From positions 175,621 through 239,620 of the forward strand of contig NZ_JBLXEC010000003.1 of the NCBI RefSeq assembly GCF_048263515.1: 64,000 nucleotides of DNA. The letters run 5' to 3'. The position numbers and the translations under genes are program-made. This document shows positions 35,383 through 43,766 of the stretch, piece after piece; the stretch's first letter is position 1, and every line of letters begins with the position of its first letter. The notes under the pieces are model-generated. The model made no database searches. It worked only from the letters and a program-made list of their open reading frames with translations, and was not told where the DNA came from. Origin of the DNA: Marinovum sp048263515 (GTDB taxonomy: Bacteria; Pseudomonadota; Alphaproteobacteria; Rhodobacterales; Rhodobacteraceae).

Positions 35383-35581
35383 CAATGGAAATCGGCCAGG
35401 TGATGCATACTGGTGACAAAAGACCCTACGTCACCCGTATCTGTTGCGCGATTGCCGCAGGCCGCGCACCCTCCGGAATTGACGGCTTTTTCCCGACGAA
35501 CGGGTTTGAAACCACACGGCCTTCATAGTAGGTTCTTCCCGCGTGGGGTGATTGTTCACCCGAGAATGTCTGGAGAACATT

Positions 35582-35782
35582 ATGAAGAAATTTGCCATGG
35601 CAGCGACGGCTGCTCTTTTTGTCACGGCCGTGCCTGCTGTTGCTCAGCAGACCGACACCGCCGCCAATCCCTTTCTGTCCACTCAAGGCACCACTGAACT
35701 GATTGTTGTCGGCGGCGTCACCATGCTGACGATCCTCGCGGCTACCTCCAACGGCAGCGGCAGCTCGTCCGGTACCGACTGA
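35582..35782 (+). CDS. Small exported protein, unknown
   Basis: 66 residues starting MKKFAMAATAALFVTAVPAVAQQ, a clean signal peptide with an AxA cleavage site. The mature part has one hydrophobic stretch (TTELIVVGGVTMLTILAATSNG) and a Ser/Gly tail. GGAG lies ten bases before the ATG, and a strong hairpin follows the stop, so it looks like a real single-gene unit. It is after the flagellar locus but not obviously part of it. No family recognised. Confidence 0.6.
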   Translation: MKKFAMAATAALFVTAVPAVAQQTDTAANPFLSTQGTTELIVVGGVTMLTILAATSNGSGSSSGTD

Positions 35783-35810
35783 GTACATTTCTACTGCTGA
35801 ACACGGATGC

Positions 35811-35828
35811 GGCGGCCGATTGGCCGCC
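35811..35828 (+). terminator. Terminator after the small exported protein gene
   Basis: Perfect seven-base stem GGCGGCC/GGCCGCC with loop GATT followed by GTTTCTG, 29 bases beyond the stop and just before the convergent ubiB stop. Confidence 0.6.
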
Positions 35829-35868
35829 GTTTCTGCGTCTGGGGACTGGAGCTTTGCCTGTTTGGCGG

Positions 35869-37404
35869 TCAAGCCAGCGGCAGCAGCACCGCCGCGGTGA
35901 CAAACCCCGCGAAAAGACCGGCGGCCAGATAGGCCCAGCGGGCGGCGCGATTGCGATCCTGCGCCGGTTCCGAGTTGCGTTCGGCCTCTGACAGCAGCGC
36001 CTTTTCCACCAGCGCTGGCAAGCGCGGGCCGAAGCGCGCGAGAACCTGAGCGGTGCGGGCGAGATCGCCAGCAAAGGCGCGCGGGCCGAGGCTGCCGCGG
36101 ATATAGTCCTCGACAATCGGATGGGCCACTTCCCAGATGTTCATGCGCGGGTTCAAAGCGCGCGCCACACCTTCGACCACCACCATGGTGCGCTGCAGCA
36201 GAATCAACTCGGTGCGGGTCTCCATGCCGAAGCGTTCGGTGACCTCGAAGAGGTAGGACAGCAGCTTGGCCATGGAAATCCGTGTCGCATCCATGCCGAA
36301 GATCGGCTCGCCGACCGCACGCAGGGCGCGGGCGAATTCATCGACATTGCGGTCGGCGGGCACATAGCCGGCCTCGAAGTGCACCTTGGCCACCCTTTGA
36401 TAATCCCGGCGGATGAAGCCGAAGAGGATCTCGGCATAGACCCGGCGGGTGTATTCGTCGATATGGCCCATGATGCCGAAGTCATAGGCGATGATGTCGC
36501 CGTTGGCCGCGACCTTGAGGTTGCCGGGGTGCATGTCGGCGTGGAAATAGCCGTCGCGCAGGGCGTGGTTGAGAAACAGTTGCAGCACCCGTTCGGACAG
36601 CGCCACGCGGTCATGGCCGGCAGCGTCCAGCGCGGCATTGTCGCCCAAGGGTATCCCCTCGGCCCAGCCCATGGTCATCACCCGGCGGTCCGACAGGTGC
36701 CACTTGATCTCGGGCAGCTGGAAGCCTTCGTCGTCCTTTGTGTTGGCAGCAAATTCCGAGGCGGCGGCGCTTTCGAGGCGCAGGTCGAGCTCGCCCATCA
36801 CCACGCCTTCGAAATGCCGGATCACCTCCATCGGGCGCAGTCGCCGCGACGAGGGTGACAGCACATCGACGCATCGGGCGGCGAAGTAGAAGGCGTCGAT
36901 GTCGTGCCGGAAGGCGCGTTCGATGCCGGGGCGCAGCACCTTGACCGCAACGGTTTCGCCGGTTTCGCGCACGACGGCCTTGTGCACCTGGGCGATCGAG
37001 GCGGCGGCCACCGGCGGGCTGATTTCCGAGAAGATCACATCGGCCGGGCGGCCCAGGGCCTGGGTGATGCTGGCGCGGGCGGTCTCGACGGTGAAGGGCG
37101 GCAGCTTGTCCTGCAGCACGCGCAGCTGCAACGCTAAGTCCTCGCCCACCACGTCGGGGCGGGTTGAGAGGATCTGGCCGAACTTGATATAGGCCGGGCC
37201 CATGGCCGTCAGCGCGCGGGTCACCGGCGGCAGGCTGGGGTCGCCGCGATAGCCCAGCCATTTGAACGGCCAGCCCAGCGTCTTGGCGGCGATCCGCAGC
37301 GACGGCGGCGCGTCAAAGGCATCGAGCACGTCGTTCATTGCGCCGGTGCGTTCCAGCGTGGCACCGGTGCGGATCAGGCGAAAGATATTGTGCGGTCCGC
37401 GCAT
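35869..37404 (-). CDS. ubiB: Ubiquinone biosynthesis kinase-like protein UbiB
   Basis: 511 residues. Conserved GPAYIKFGQILSTRPDVVGEDLALQLRVLQDKLPP (the KxGQ motif of the UbiB/ADCK family), AVKVLRPGIERAFRHDIDAFYF and the DMHPGNLKV catalytic-loop motif followed by the DFG-like YDFGIMG. The C-terminus has hydrophobic segments (LAAGLFAGFVTAAVLLPLA) that anchor it in the membrane. It supports aerobic coenzyme Q synthesis. Its start meets the ubiE stop at one base, so the order of transcription is ubiE-ubiB. Confidence 0.95.
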   Translation of the reverse strand: MRGPHNIFRLIRTGATLERTGAMNDVLDAFDAPPSLRIAAKTLGWPFKWLGYRGDPSLPPVTRALTAMGPAYIKFGQILSTRPDVVGEDLALQLRVLQDKLPPFTVETARASITQALGRPADVIFSEISPPVAAASIAQVHKAVVRETGETVAVKVLRPGIERAFRHDIDAFYFAARCVDVLSPSSRRLRPMEVIRHFEGVVMGELDLRLESAAASEFAANTKDDEGFQLPEIKWHLSDRRVMTMGWAEGIPLGDNAALDAAGHDRVALSERVLQLFLNHALRDGYFHADMHPGNLKVAANGDIIAYDFGIMGHIDEYTRRVYAEILFGFIRRDYQRVAKVHFEAGYVPADRNVDEFARALRAVGEPIFGMDATRISMAKLLSYLFEVTERFGMETRTELILLQRTMVVVEGVARALNPRMNIWEVAHPIVEDYIRGSLGPRAFAGDLARTAQVLARFGPRLPALVEKALLSEAERNSEPAQDRNRAARWAYLAAGLFAGFVTAAVLLPLA

Positions 37405-38156
37405 CAGAGCTTCCAGCCGGAATGCAGGCAGGCGACGCCCAGGGTCAGGTTGCGATACTTGGCCTGCTCGAAGCCGGCGGTGCGCACCATCTGCAGAAAG
37501 GTCTCCTGGTCGGGGAAGCGGCGGATCGACTCCACCAGGTATTGATAGCTGTCGCGGTCATTCGCGATCACCTGGCCCATCGCCGGGATGACGTTGAAGG
37601 AATAGCGGTCATAGGCCCATTGCAGCCCGGGGTTCGGGATCTGGCTGAATTCCAGCACCATGAGCCTGCCGCCGGGGCGCAGCACGCGGTAGGCCTCGGC
37701 CAGCGCCTCTTCGGGGCGGGTCACGTTCCTTATGCCGAAGCTGATGGTGTAGACGTCGAAGGTATTGTCCGGAAAGGGCAGGGCCATGGCGTCGCCCACC
37801 ACCCAGTCGAGGCTGCCGGCCATCTGTTCGGCCTCGGCGCGCTTGCGGCCTTCGACCAGCATCGGTTCGGTCAGGTCGAGCACGGTGGCATGGCCGCGCC
37901 CGGCGCGTTTGAGAAAGCGGAACGAAATGTCGCCTGTGCCGCCAGCCACATCCAGCAGCTTCTGCCCGACGCGCGGTGCCAGCCAGTCCATCATCGCATC
38001 CTTCCAGATGCGGTGAATGCCCATCGACATGGCGTCGTTCATCACGTCGTAGCGCGAGGCCACGGAATTGAAGACGCCCTGCACCCGGCCGGCCTTTTCC
38101 GTCTCGGGCACCGTCTGATAGCCGAAATGCGTTGTCTTCTGCTCGTCGTCGCTCAT
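37404..38156 (-). CDS. ubiE: Ubiquinone/menaquinone C-methyltransferase UbiE
   Basis: 250 residues. FGYQTVPETEKAGRVQGVFNSVASRYDVMNDAMSMGIHRIWKD and LLDVAGGTGDISF (SAM-binding motif I) plus ISFGIRNV and RPGGRLMVLEFS are definitive of UbiE. It methylates the demethylated quinone ring carbon using S-adenosylmethionine. First gene of ubiE-ubiB, divergent from mutM. Confidence 0.97.
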   Translation of the reverse strand: MSDDEQKTTHFGYQTVPETEKAGRVQGVFNSVASRYDVMNDAMSMGIHRIWKDAMMDWLAPRVGQKLLDVAGGTGDISFRFLKRAGRGHATVLDLTEPMLVEGRKRAEAEQMAGSLDWVVGDAMALPFPDNTFDVYTISFGIRNVTRPEEALAEAYRVLRPGGRLMVLEFSQIPNPGLQWAYDRYSFNVIPAMGQVIANDRDSYQYLVESIRRFPDQETFLQMVRTAGFEQAKYRNLTLGVACLHSGWKL

Positions 38157-38242
38157 GGGGCTTGCCGTTTTATTGTCTCCCGCTTTCTTATAGAGCGCTG
38201 AATGGCCGTTACAATGCGGCCCCCCTAACGGAAGGCGCCCTG

Positions 38243-39094
38243 ATGCCCGAATTGCCCGAAGTCGAGACGGTTCGTCGCGGTCTGGCCCCCGTGATGGAGG
38301 GCGAGGTCATGGCGCAGGTGGCGGTCAACCGGCCCGATCTGCGCTGGCCCTTCCCTGAAAGGATGGCCGAGCGGCTGGCGGGGCAGAAGGTACTGCGGCT
38401 GCGGCGGCGGTCGAAATACATCCTGGCCGACCTTGGCAGTGGCGAGACGCTGCTTGTTCACCTCGGCATGTCGGGGCGCATCCTGATTTCGGGCGATCCG
38501 CTGGGGCGTTTCGTGCATGACCACCCGGCGCCGGAAAAGCACGATCACGTGGTCTTTGACATGGCCAACGGCGCGCGGATCACCTTCAACGATCCGCGCC
38601 GCTTCGGCGCGATGGACCTGATGGAGACCGCGCGCGCCGAAGAGCATCCGCTGCTGGCCAAGCTGGGGCCGGAACCTCTGGGCAACCAGTTTGGCGAATC
38701 CGTCCTGGTTGCGGCGCTCAGGGATCGCAACACGCCGATCAAATCGGCGCTTCTGGATCAGAAAATCGTCGCCGGATTGGGCAATATCTACGTCTGCGAG
38801 GCGCTCTTCCGCACCGGAATTTCGCCGCGGCGCAAGGCGCGGCAGATTTCGGCGGCCCGTGCCGCGACCCTGGTGCCGGCGATCCGCGAGGTGCTGACCC
38901 AGGCGATTGCCGCTGGTGGCTCGTCGCTCAAGGATTTCCGCCAAGCCGATGGCGAGCTTGGATATTTTCAGCACAGCTTCGATGTCTACGGCCGCGAGGG
39001 CGAGCCCTGTCGCACCCCGGGCTGCACCGCCACGGTGGCGCGGATCGTGCAATCCGGCCGCTCGAGCTTCTACTGTCCGGCTTGCCAAAGATAG
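38243..39094 (+). CDS. mutM: Formamidopyrimidine-DNA glycosylase MutM (Fpg)
   Basis: 283 residues. Starts MPELPEVETVRRGL, with the catalytic N-terminal Pro and the following Glu, and ends with the zinc finger CRTPGCTATVARIVQSGRSSFYCPACQR (four cysteines). The enzyme removes 8-oxoguanine and other oxidised purines and nicks the abasic site. The frame is open upstream, but processing to expose Pro2 fixes the start at 38243. Confidence 0.97.
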   Translation: MPELPEVETVRRGLAPVMEGEVMAQVAVNRPDLRWPFPERMAERLAGQKVLRLRRRSKYILADLGSGETLLVHLGMSGRILISGDPLGRFVHDHPAPEKHDHVVFDMANGARITFNDPRRFGAMDLMETARAEEHPLLAKLGPEPLGNQFGESVLVAALRDRNTPIKSALLDQKIVAGLGNIYVCEALFRTGISPRRKARQISAARAATLVPAIREVLTQAIAAGGSSLKDFRQADGELGYFQHSFDVYGREGEPCRTPGCTATVARIVQSGRSSFYCPACQR

Positions 39095-39158
39095 GTTGAA
39101 CCGCACATTCAGAGTGATAAGCACGTGAAATCGACCGAAACAACGGAAAGCATCTGAC

Positions 39159-39935
39159 ATGGCCTATGAGACGATCACCGTCGAAGTAGAAGACCACGTT
39201 GCCACCATCACCCTGAACCGGCCCGACGCACTCAACGCGCTCAACTCGCAGTTGCTGCGGGAGCTCTGCAAGGCGCTGGGCGAGGCATCGGCGAACGACA
39301 AGGTGCGCTGCATCATTCTCACCGGCTCGAACAAGGCCTTCGCCGCCGGTGCCGACATCAAGGAAATGGCGGACAAGTCCTTTGTCGAGGTGTTCAGCGA
39401 GGATTTCTTCAGCAAGGAACATCAGGCGATCACTGCCGTTCGCAAACCGATCATCGCCGCCGTCGCGGGCTATGCGCTGGGCGGCGGCTGCGAACTGGCG
39501 ATGATGTGCGACTTCATCATCGCCGCCGACAACGCCAAGTTCGGCCAGCCCGAGATCAACCTGGGCGTGATTGCCGGCATTGGCGGTACGCAGCGTCTGA
39601 CCCGTCTGGTGGGCAAGTCCAAATCGATGGACATGCACCTGACCGGCCGCTTCATGGACGCCGAAGAGGCCGAGCGCGCCGGGCTGGTCAGCCGCGTCGT
39701 CCCGGCCAAGAAGCTGATGGAAGAGGCCCAGGGCGCGGCGCAGAAGATCGCCGAAAAGAGCATGCTGGCCACCATGGCCGCCAAGGAGGCGGTGAACCGC
39801 GCCGAGGAAGTTTCGCTCTCCGAGGGGCTGCTCTTCGAGAAACGGCTGTTCCACTCGCTCTTTGCGAGCGAAGATCAGAAGGAGGGCATGGCCGCCTTCC
39901 AGGAAAAGCGCGAGCCGCAGTTCCGCGACAAATAG
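39159..39935 (+). CDS. Enoyl-CoA hydratase (crotonase family)
   Basis: 258 residues. NRPDALNALNSQLLREL, AFAAGADIKEM (oxyanion hole), AGYALGGGCELAMMCDFIIA with the first catalytic Glu and FGQPEINLGVIAGIGGTQRL with the second, are the full set for short-chain enoyl-CoA hydratase. It adds water to trans-2-enoyl-CoA in beta-oxidation or amino-acid breakdown. It follows mutM by 64 bases and is followed by a hairpin. Substrate range cannot be read from sequence, so no gene symbol is given. Confidence 0.93.
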   Translation: MAYETITVEVEDHVATITLNRPDALNALNSQLLRELCKALGEASANDKVRCIILTGSNKAFAAGADIKEMADKSFVEVFSEDFFSKEHQAITAVRKPIIAAVAGYALGGGCELAMMCDFIIAADNAKFGQPEINLGVIAGIGGTQRLTRLVGKSKSMDMHLTGRFMDAEEAERAGLVSRVVPAKKLMEEAQGAAQKIAEKSMLATMAAKEAVNRAEEVSLSEGLLFEKRLFHSLFASEDQKEGMAAFQEKREPQFRDK

Positions 39936-39945
39936 ACCAGAGATC

Positions 39946-39980
39946 GCAAAGGCCGGGGTGCACGCACTTTTGGCCTTTGC
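39946..39980 (+). terminator. Hairpin after enoyl-CoA hydratase gene
   Basis: Nine-base perfect arms GCAAAGGCC and GGCCTTTGC separated by 17 bases, starting 10 bases beyond the stop. Likely terminates the mutM/ech unit ahead of the rpsT promoter. Confidence 0.5.
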
Positions 39981-40004
39981 AAGCGCGGCGATTTTGCTTA
40001 TATC
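39977..40004 (+). promoter_or_regulatory. rpsT: Candidate rpsT promoter
   Basis: TTGCAA and TATATC separated by 16 bases, about 120 bases before the S20 start. The -35 element overlaps the preceding hairpin arm. Reading is by eye. Confidence 0.35.
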
Positions 40005-40121
40005 CCGCCGCCATACATGCGCGTGCAGCCCGCTCGGCTAGAATCATCCCCGGTGACATCCGTCCGGGCCGGTCTGGCATCGCGTTATCGACATACCAGA
40101 CCCGCGAAAGGGAAGATCAGC

Positions 40122-40385
40122 ATGGCCAATACGCCCCAGTCCAAGAAACGCGCTCGCCAGAACGAAAAGCGCTTTGCCATCAACAAAGCTCGCCGTTCGC
40201 GCATCCGCACCTACCTGCGTCAGGTCGAAGAGGCGATCGCCTCGGGTGACAAGGATGCGGCCACCAAGGCGCTCCGCGAAGCCCAGCCCGAACTGATGCG
40301 CGGCGTGACCAAAGGCGTCATGCACAAGAACACCGCCTCGCGCAAAATGTCCCGCCTGTCGGCACGGGTCAACGCGCTCGGCTAA
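40122..40385 (+). CDS. rpsT: 30S ribosomal protein S20
   Basis: 87 residues: MANTPQSKKRARQNEKRFAINKARRSRIRTYLRQVEEAI and KGVMHKNTASRKMSRLSARVNAL are diagnostic of S20, a small basic protein binding 16S rRNA. The start at 40122 is preceded by GGAAGATCAGC; the open frame continues upstream, but S20 always begins MANT/S. Followed by a clear rho-independent terminator. Confidence 0.98.
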   Translation: MANTPQSKKRARQNEKRFAINKARRSRIRTYLRQVEEAIASGDKDAATKALREAQPELMRGVTKGVMHKNTASRKMSRLSARVNALG

Positions 40386-40411
40386 GCCGAAAAAGTGACG
40401 TAAAGTTAGTT

Positions 40412-40437
40412 AAAGCGCCCCTTGGGGCGCTTTTTTT
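40412..40437 (+). terminator. rho-independent terminator of rpsT
   Basis: AAAGCGCCCC and GGGGCGCTTT form a perfect stem around a two-base loop (TT) followed by a run of T, 27 bases after the stop. A textbook intrinsic terminator. Confidence 0.92.
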
Positions 40438-40781
40438 CGTGCAAAATCAATGGGTGCATTCCGGCATAGTGGCAAAGTTGCACAGGGCTGGGGATTCTTT
40501 TTCAGCTCATGCCGAGTCAACATTTAGTTTCGGTTGCCGCTCTGCGGGAGAGGTTGCTAGGTTCGGTCTTGCGAGTCAGCTCGCACTGGGGGGACAGGCG
40601 GAACCAGTCGATTTGCACCGACTGAAATTGTTGTCGACAGCGCCGTGAAAGGCCGTGTCGACACCAGACTAGAGCATTCTGCTCGAAGCCATGTCCAAGA
40701 CAGACACACTTGGGTCGTCAGACCGAATCCCGGACTCCATGAGCTCCGGACACGACAGGTGTTTCTATAGGATGGCTGGTG

Positions 40782-40801
40782 TTGCCGGGTTTGCCCGGCA
40801 A
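40782..40801 (+). promoter_or_regulatory. Hairpin in the dnaA leader
   Basis: TTGCCGGG-TTTG-CCCGGCAA, a perfect 8-bp stem with a four-base loop, 75 bases before the dnaA start. No T-run follows, so it is more likely a leader structure that affects dnaA mRNA than a terminator. Confidence 0.4.
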
Positions 40802-40876
40802 GGGGACCACCTGCCATATTTTTTAGCGCCGGTTGTCGAAAGACAGCCGGATACATGGGAACGGACGCAGGGACAC

Positions 40877-42271
40877 ATGACAAAAGACCAGTGGGGAGCA
40901 CTACAGGGGCAGTTGCGCGAGACCGTTGGAGTAAACAACTTCACCAATTGGATCGAGCCTTTGGAATTCGAAGGGGTGACGGACGGGGTGGCACATTTCA
41001 ATGTGCCGACAAGCTTTCTGGGGAACTACGTGCAGCGGAATTTTGGGGATCTGCTGCTCTATGCTATGACCAACGCCGGGGCAGATGTGCGCCGGATCGA
41101 GTTCGACGTGCCGGCCAACAAGGCCAGCATGCCGGCCGTTTCGCGGGCTGCCAACTCGCCCGAACGGACCGGACAGAAACAGACCAAGGCGGCACAGTCG
41201 ATGACAACGCGTGCGGATCTGGCCGACCTGCTGCCGAGCGCACCGCTCGACAAGCGGTTCACCTTTGACACATTCGTCGTCGGCAAGCCGAACGAACTGG
41301 CCCATGCCGCCGCGCGCCGGGTTGGCGAGGGGGGAGAAGTGACCTTCAACCCGCTGTTCCTTTACGGCGGCGTCGGTCTCGGCAAGACGCACCTGATGCA
41401 TGCCATCGCCTGGGAGCTGAAATCCCGGTCGCCGCATCTCAACGTGCTCTATCTTTCGGCCGAGCAGTTCATGTACCGCTTCGTTCAGGCGCTGCGCGAC
41501 CGCAAGATGATGGACTTCAAGCAGATCTTCCGCTCGGTCGATGTGCTGATGGTCGATGACGTGCAGTTCATCGCCGGCAAGGACAGCACGCAGGAGGAGT
41601 TCTTTCACACCTTCAACGCGCTGGTCGACCAGAACAAGCAGATCATCATCTCGGCCGACCGCGCCCCGGGCGAGATCAAGGACATGGAGAACCGCATCCA
41701 GTCGCGTCTGCAGTCGGGCCTCGTGGTCGATCTGCATCCGACGGATTACGAGCTTCGGCTCGGCATCCTGCACTCCAAGCTGGCGACGCACCGGCTGCAA
41801 TATCCCGAGCTCGAGCTCGACGAAAAGGTGCTCGAGTTTCTCGCGCACCGGATCTCGACCAACGTTCGGGTGCTCGAAGGGGCGCTGACGCGGCTCTTTG
41901 CCTTTGCGTCGCTGGTGGGTCGTCCGATCACCATGGAGCTGACCCAGGATTGCCTCGCGGATGTTCTGCGCGCCTCGGAACGCAAGATCACCATCGAGGA
42001 AATCCAGCGTCAGGTGGCCGAGCACTACAACATCCGCATGTCCGAGCTGATCGGACCCAAACGTTTGCGGGTCTTTGCCCGGCCGCGTCAGGTGGCGATG
42101 TATCTCTGCAAGCAGCTCACCAGCCGCTCGCTGCCCGAGATCGGCCGCCGCTTTGGCGGACGTGACCACACCACCGTCATGCACGGGGTGCGGCGCATCG
42201 AAGAGCTCAAGGTGCAGGACGGCCAGATCGCCGAAGATCTTGAAATGCTGCGTCGGACGCTCGAAGCGTAA
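40877..42271 (+). CDS. dnaA: Chromosomal replication initiator DnaA
   Basis: 464 residues. N-terminal MTKDQWGALQGQLRETVGVNNFTNWIEPL, AAA+ core with Walker A GGVGLGKTHL (about residues 163-172) and Walker B LMVDDVQFIAGK, and the C-terminal DNA-binding domain ending GRDHTTVMHGVRRIEEL. DnaA binds oriC and opens the duplex. The ATG at 40877 was chosen because AGGGAC precedes it and it gives the standard N-terminus; 62 upstream in-frame residues look non-coding. Followed by dnaN, recF and gyrB. Confidence 0.97.
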   Translation: MTKDQWGALQGQLRETVGVNNFTNWIEPLEFEGVTDGVAHFNVPTSFLGNYVQRNFGDLLLYAMTNAGADVRRIEFDVPANKASMPAVSRAANSPERTGQKQTKAAQSMTTRADLADLLPSAPLDKRFTFDTFVVGKPNELAHAAARRVGEGGEVTFNPLFLYGGVGLGKTHLMHAIAWELKSRSPHLNVLYLSAEQFMYRFVQALRDRKMMDFKQIFRSVDVLMVDDVQFIAGKDSTQEEFFHTFNALVDQNKQIIISADRAPGEIKDMENRIQSRLQSGLVVDLHPTDYELRLGILHSKLATHRLQYPELELDEKVLEFLAHRISTNVRVLEGALTRLFAFASLVGRPITMELTQDCLADVLRASERKITIEEIQRQVAEHYNIRMSELIGPKRLRVFARPRQVAMYLCKQLTSRSLPEIGRRFGGRDHTTVMHGVRRIEELKVQDGQIAEDLEMLRRTLEA

Positions 42272-42286
42272 GCAGGAAAGCACGAT

Positions 42287-42316
42287 CGGCGGGCCGCGTT
42301 CATTCTTGGCCCGCCG
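42287..42316 (+). terminator. Hairpin between dnaA and dnaN
   Basis: Nine-base arms CGGCGGGCC and GGCCCGCCG around a 12-base loop, 16 bases after the dnaA stop. No T-run, so it may only attenuate transcription into dnaN. Confidence 0.45.
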
Positions 42317-42433
42317 TGCCCTTGACGCCCCTGTCAAACCATTGGAAACCTCTCGCAATTGCCCGAAAAGGGCTTGGAGCGCTGGGGGGATGCGGCTAAC
42401 GTGCCGGTCCCGGGCTTTCGGAGGGACAGGGTT

Positions 42434-43552
42434 ATGAAATTCAGCATCGAACGCGGCACATTGCTCAAGGCAGTGGCGCAGGCGCAATCGGTCGTCGAGC
42501 GGCGCAACACCATCCCGATCCTTGCCAATGTCTTGATCGAAGCCGAAGGCGACACCGTGTCCTTTCGCGCCACGGACCTCGATATCGAGGTGGTCGACAA
42601 GGCCCCGGCCCAGGTCGAACGCGCCGGCGCCACCACGGTGGCCGCGGTCACACTGCACGAGATCGTCCGCAAGCTGCCCGACGGCGCGCTTGTGACCCTG
42701 GCCGAAGAGGGCGCTTCCGGGCGGCTCACGGTCGAGGCCGGGCGCTCGAACTTCTCGCTGGCGACCCTGCCGCGCGAGGATTTCCCGGTGATGGCCTCGT
42801 CTGAATATTCGTCTAACTTCTCAGCCCCGGCGCCGGTGCTGCGGCGGCTGTTCGACAAGTCGAAATTCGCGATCTCGACGGAAGAGACGCGGTATTACCT
42901 CAACGGTGTCTACATGCACGTGGCCGATGGCGAAGACGGCAAGGTGCTGCGCTGCGTCGCCACCGACGGCCACCGTCTTGCCCGGATCGATGCGCCGCTG
43001 CCCGAGGGCGCGGCCGATATGCCCGGCGTGATCGTCCCGCGCAAGACCGTGGGCGAGATGCGCAAGCTGCTCGACGATGACGACATGGAGATCGCGGTCT
43101 CGGTGTCCGAGACCAAGGTGCGCTTTGCCACGCCGGACATCATGCTGACGTCGAAGGTGATCGACGGCACCTTCCCGGATTACACCCGGGTGATCCCGCA
43201 GGGCAACACCCGCAAGCTCGAGGTCGACGCCAGCGATTTTGCCCGCGCGGTGGACCGGGTGGCGACGGTATCGTCGGAACGCTCGCGCGCGGTGAAGATG
43301 TCGCTGGACGAGGATCGGCTGATCCTGTCGGTCAATGCGCCCGACAGCGGGGCCGCCGAGGAGGAACTGGCCGTGGCCTATGGCGACGAACGGCTCGAGA
43401 TCGGGTTCAACGCGAAATACCTGCTGGAGATCGCCAGCCAGGTGGACCGCGAGAACGCGGTGTTCATGTTCAACTCCGCCGGCGACCCGACGCTGATGCG
43501 CGAGGGCAATGACACCAGCGCGGTCTATGTCGTCATGCCGATGCGGGTCTGA
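42434..43552 (+). CDS. dnaN: DNA polymerase III sliding clamp, beta subunit
   Basis: 372 residues. MKFSIERGTLLKAVAQAQSVVERRNTIPILANVLIEA and the C-terminal VYVVMPMRV are standard for the beta clamp, a ring-shaped dimer that tethers polymerase III to DNA. Three repeated clamp domains fit the length. The ATG at 42434 follows GAGGGACAGGG. Confidence 0.98.
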   Translation: MKFSIERGTLLKAVAQAQSVVERRNTIPILANVLIEAEGDTVSFRATDLDIEVVDKAPAQVERAGATTVAAVTLHEIVRKLPDGALVTLAEEGASGRLTVEAGRSNFSLATLPREDFPVMASSEYSSNFSAPAPVLRRLFDKSKFAISTEETRYYLNGVYMHVADGEDGKVLRCVATDGHRLARIDAPLPEGAADMPGVIVPRKTVGEMRKLLDDDDMEIAVSVSETKVRFATPDIMLTSKVIDGTFPDYTRVIPQGNTRKLEVDASDFARAVDRVATVSSERSRAVKMSLDEDRLILSVNAPDSGAAEEELAVAYGDERLEIGFNAKYLLEIASQVDRENAVFMFNSAGDPTLMREGNDTSAVYVVMPMRV

Positions 43553-43605
43553 CCCTTCACTGTCGCTCGTTGTTTCAGCACCCCCGCGCGAACAGCGCCG
43601 CAGGC

Positions 43606-43746
43606 GCCGCGCGATCGCCGACCCGCACCCCGGGGCGGCGATTTGGTTGCCGTTTGCGCATCGTTCAGATTTTGTCCTGACACGTCGAGATAAAGCGGGC
43701 AGAACTGACCTGGCATCGCCACCCCGCGGGTCGGCGATCGCGCGGC
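43606..43746. repeat. 21-bp perfect inverted repeat between dnaN and recF
   Basis: The 21 bases at 43606-43626 are the exact reverse complement of 43726-43746, enclosing a 99-base spacer. Each arm includes the palindrome GCGATCGC-like core CGCGATCG. The element fills most of the 214-base dnaN-recF gap. It could fold into a large cruciform/RNA hairpin, or be a small REP/MITE-like repeat. No further copy is seen in this window. Confidence 0.8.
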
Positions 43747-43766
43747 TTGCGCTGCATGTCTGAGCC

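Larger units (their letters stand above)
40386..40876. other. Intergenic region between rpsT and dnaA
   Basis: About 490 bases without a convincing gene. It holds the rpsT terminator, several inverted repeats (TGCGAG/CTCGCA at 40570-40585, CAGTCG/CGACTG at 40605-40624), two TGTCGACA palindromes (40632-40639 and 40656-40663) and five GANTC sites. I see no TTATCCACA-type DnaA boxes, so it does not look like oriC. The dnaA frame extends back to 40691, but the extension is not DnaA-like. Confidence 0.6.

Noticed and set aside
40386..40876. oriC next to dnaA
   Set aside because: No TTATCCACA-type boxes or AT-rich unwinding segment can be seen; in many alphaproteobacteria oriC is not adjacent to dnaA.
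40691..40876. 62-residue N-terminal extension of DnaA
   Set aside because: The extension is unlike DnaA, and the ATG at 40877 has a good ribosome binding site and gives the standard N-terminus.
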